A stretch of 64,000 nucleotides of DNA from Fredinandcohnia onubensis (GTDB lineage Bacteria; Bacillota; Bacilli; Bacillales; Bacillaceae_L): NCBI RefSeq assembly GCF_002734215.1, contig NZ_NSEB01000012.1, positions 1 through 64,000 of the forward strand, read 5' to 3'. Shown piece by piece: positions 62,896 to 64,000 of this stretch. The first letter of the stretch is position 1. Each line of letters begins with the position of its first letter. The notes beneath the pieces were generated by a model. The model worked only from the letters and a program-made list of their open reading frames with translations. It did no database searches and had not been told where the DNA came from. Made by a program: the position numbers and the translations under genes.

Positions 62896-63051
62896 GTGAA
62901 ACAACTAGAAATTCAAATGATTTTATTTGTCGGAGCAACTTTAGCTCATGAATACTGGCAACATTGGGGCCTTCCAAGAGTCTATTATTGGGATGTTCGA
63001 CACTCTCATCTAAAAAAAATAGAAGATGATTCAGATGAAAAAATTGCATAG
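62896..63051 (+). CDS. 51-residue small protein with one hydrophobic segment
   Basis: GTG at 62896 behind GGGGGAG, stop TAG at 63049-63051. Sequence features: a hydrophobic IQMILFVGATLA stretch, then an aromatic and histidine-rich HEYWQHWGLPRVYYWDVRHS, then an acidic tail. It looks like a monotopic membrane microprotein. No family recognised; support comes from the ribosome binding site and composition. Confidence 0.6.
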   Translation: MKQLEIQMILFVGATLAHEYWQHWGLPRVYYWDVRHSHLKKIEDDSDEKIA

Positions 63052-63074
63052 GAAAAGGGATAACTTTGTTACCC

Positions 63075-63890
63075 CTATTGCTGGTAGCTCTTACTTGTTT
63101 CGTCAGGTTTCCAGGCTTCGGTTAATAGGTCTCTAAAAAGTTGATTAAGGAGGCCAGTTGGATTAAGGGTACTGGATTTTAATTTAGAATTATAGAGTTC
63201 TAGGTGATGAATTTCCTGTTCGATAAATTTGTCTAGTTCCGATAGTTGATTTACTAATTTTTGACCAGAAGTTTTAGCTCTGATCAGTTTCTCAATGTCC
63301 TGTTTTAGCTCGTCCTCTTTTATCGCTTCTGCAACAAGTTTAATCAAATCAAGACTACCCATTTTGTTGTGTTTTTCAATAGATTTTGCCATCAATAATG
63401 GCCGAATCACATTGATATACGTTTTGACATGTGCACCCTTTTCTTGAATGGTTTTAAAATTTCCTTTTGCCATTTTTACATAGTGGTACATGCTTGGAAT
63501 AGGTGAAAAAAAAGTAGGTTCCAATTGTTGAATTCTTTCAAAGAATGAATATGTTTGGAAATAAGTGATGTTCGAGTGTAACCACTCCAGAAGCGCGGGA
63601 TTAGATTTACGAAATAGCCGAAGTGCCTTTGTAAGTTCCCAACCACTCATATCGACCAATGGATGGACAGGGATGCCGACTTTATCATGTTTCGGAATTT
63701 CAAGAACATCTCGCTTTGGATCAATTGAAAGGTACCAATCGGGATGATGAATATAAATAAACCGAACATCAAAATCACTACCTTCGGATGAAATGCCCCA
63801 AGTTCTGCTTCCAGCTTCACAAGCGTAAAGAATTTTAACGTTGTATTCTTTTTCGATTTGATTAAGAATCTCTACAATATGTTCTTTCAA
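63075..63890 (-). CDS. YcgL-type predicted nucleotidyltransferase
   Basis: A 271-residue protein of the COG3541/YcgL group. The nucleotidyltransferase signature GSRTWG (near residue 28) is followed after seven residues by SDFDVRFIY with the catalytic aspartates. A long helical C-terminal domain may bind substrate. A role in nucleotidyl transfer to RNA or protein is inferred from the fold. The TTG at 63890 follows GGGAGGGG by seven bases; the frame extends to 63935 through an upstream terminator hairpin. Confidence 0.85.
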   Translation of the reverse strand: MKEHIVEILNQIEKEYNVKILYACEAGSRTWGISSEGSDFDVRFIYIHHPDWYLSIDPKRDVLEIPKHDKVGIPVHPLVDMSGWELTKALRLFRKSNPALLEWLHSNITYFQTYSFFERIQQLEPTFFSPIPSMYHYVKMAKGNFKTIQEKGAHVKTYINVIRPLLMAKSIEKHNKMGSLDLIKLVAEAIKEDELKQDIEKLIRAKTSGQKLVNQLSELDKFIEQEIHHLELYNSKLKSSTLNPTGLLNQLFRDLLTEAWKPDETSKSYQQ

Positions 63891-63918
63891 TATGACACCC
63901 CTCCCTAACATAAGAAAA

Positions 63919-63939
63919 GGAGATGCTTTTGTCATCTCC
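63919..63939 (-). terminator. Terminator of an off-window minus-strand gene
   Basis: GGAGATG / CATCTCC with a seven-base loop and TTTTCTT on the minus strand, upstream of the YcgL-type gene. Confidence 0.7.
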
Positions 63940-64000
63940 CTTTAGTAAGTAGTATTCTCAATATACGTGCACATAAAACTGATCATATCGAATTGCCCTA

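Overview
The window is a stretch of A+T-rich chromosome from an endospore-forming member of the Bacillaceae (Bacillus, Cytobacillus or Neobacillus-like). The evidence is the gene content: a sporulenol-synthase-type squalene-hopene cyclase, a SpoIIM family protein, NsrR with Hmp, YppC, YybP, YkvR and YfiT homologues. Strong AGGAGG-type ribosome binding sites, frequent TTG/GTG starts and short intrinsic terminators fit the same group. There is no phage, transposase, CRISPR array, rRNA or tRNA that I can recognise. This is mostly core or near-core metabolism with some accessory inserts.

Layout. 0-13 kb: a three-gene minus-strand operon (methyltransferase, YkvR-like, luciferase-like oxidoreductase), a LapA-like membrane protein, a UvrD-type helicase diverging from fumC, oligoendopeptidase pepF, an unknown protein, the hopanoid/sporulenol cyclase and yppC. 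12.4-13.3 kb: a yybP-ykoY (manganese) riboswitch controls yybP and a previously uncalled 52-codon ORF. 13.4-20 kb: small housekeeping enzymes (YbaK, VOC, YfiT, YjbQ, TIGR01777), a NERD protein, a 52-bp tandem repeat array, and ribU under an FMN riboswitch. 20-30 kb: a non-canonical Nramp, a DUF421 protein, an NhaC-type antiporter followed by a duplicated terminator segment, a TPP-riboswitch operon (SDR plus thiW), an AlkD-like repair protein and a MetX-fold hydrolase. 30-37 kb: nsrR/hmp, an NCS2 purine permease facing a Rieske oxygenase, a PLA2-like mini-protein, an MFS carrier and DUF502.

37-44 kb holds glnA downstream of a glutamate synthase large-subunit gene. That gene is broken by a one-base insertion in a T5 run, and no small subunit or glnR lies beside the pair. 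44-49 kb carries two membrane/propeller proteins and a compact NAD-salvage operon pncA-pncB-nadE. 49-54 kb has DUF1292, a DMT transporter, an acyl-CoA ligase and a lipoprotein amidase. 54-61 kb is the RDD / SpoIIM / DUF58 / MoxR / DUF4350 / DUF4129 / membrane-protein island, with an elaborate palindrome cluster (54.42-54.64 kb) in its middle. The last 3 kb has a phosphodiesterase, a D-amino-acid-oxidase-like enzyme, two short ORFs with strong ribosome binding sites, and a YcgL-type nucleotidyltransferase.

The parts most worth a second look are the palindrome cluster at 54.4 kb, the 52-bp repeat array at 17.9 kb, the manganese-riboswitch operon with its extra small ORF, the NCS2/Rieske divergon, and the frameshifted gltA. 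All functional names are from sequence reading alone; no database search was run.
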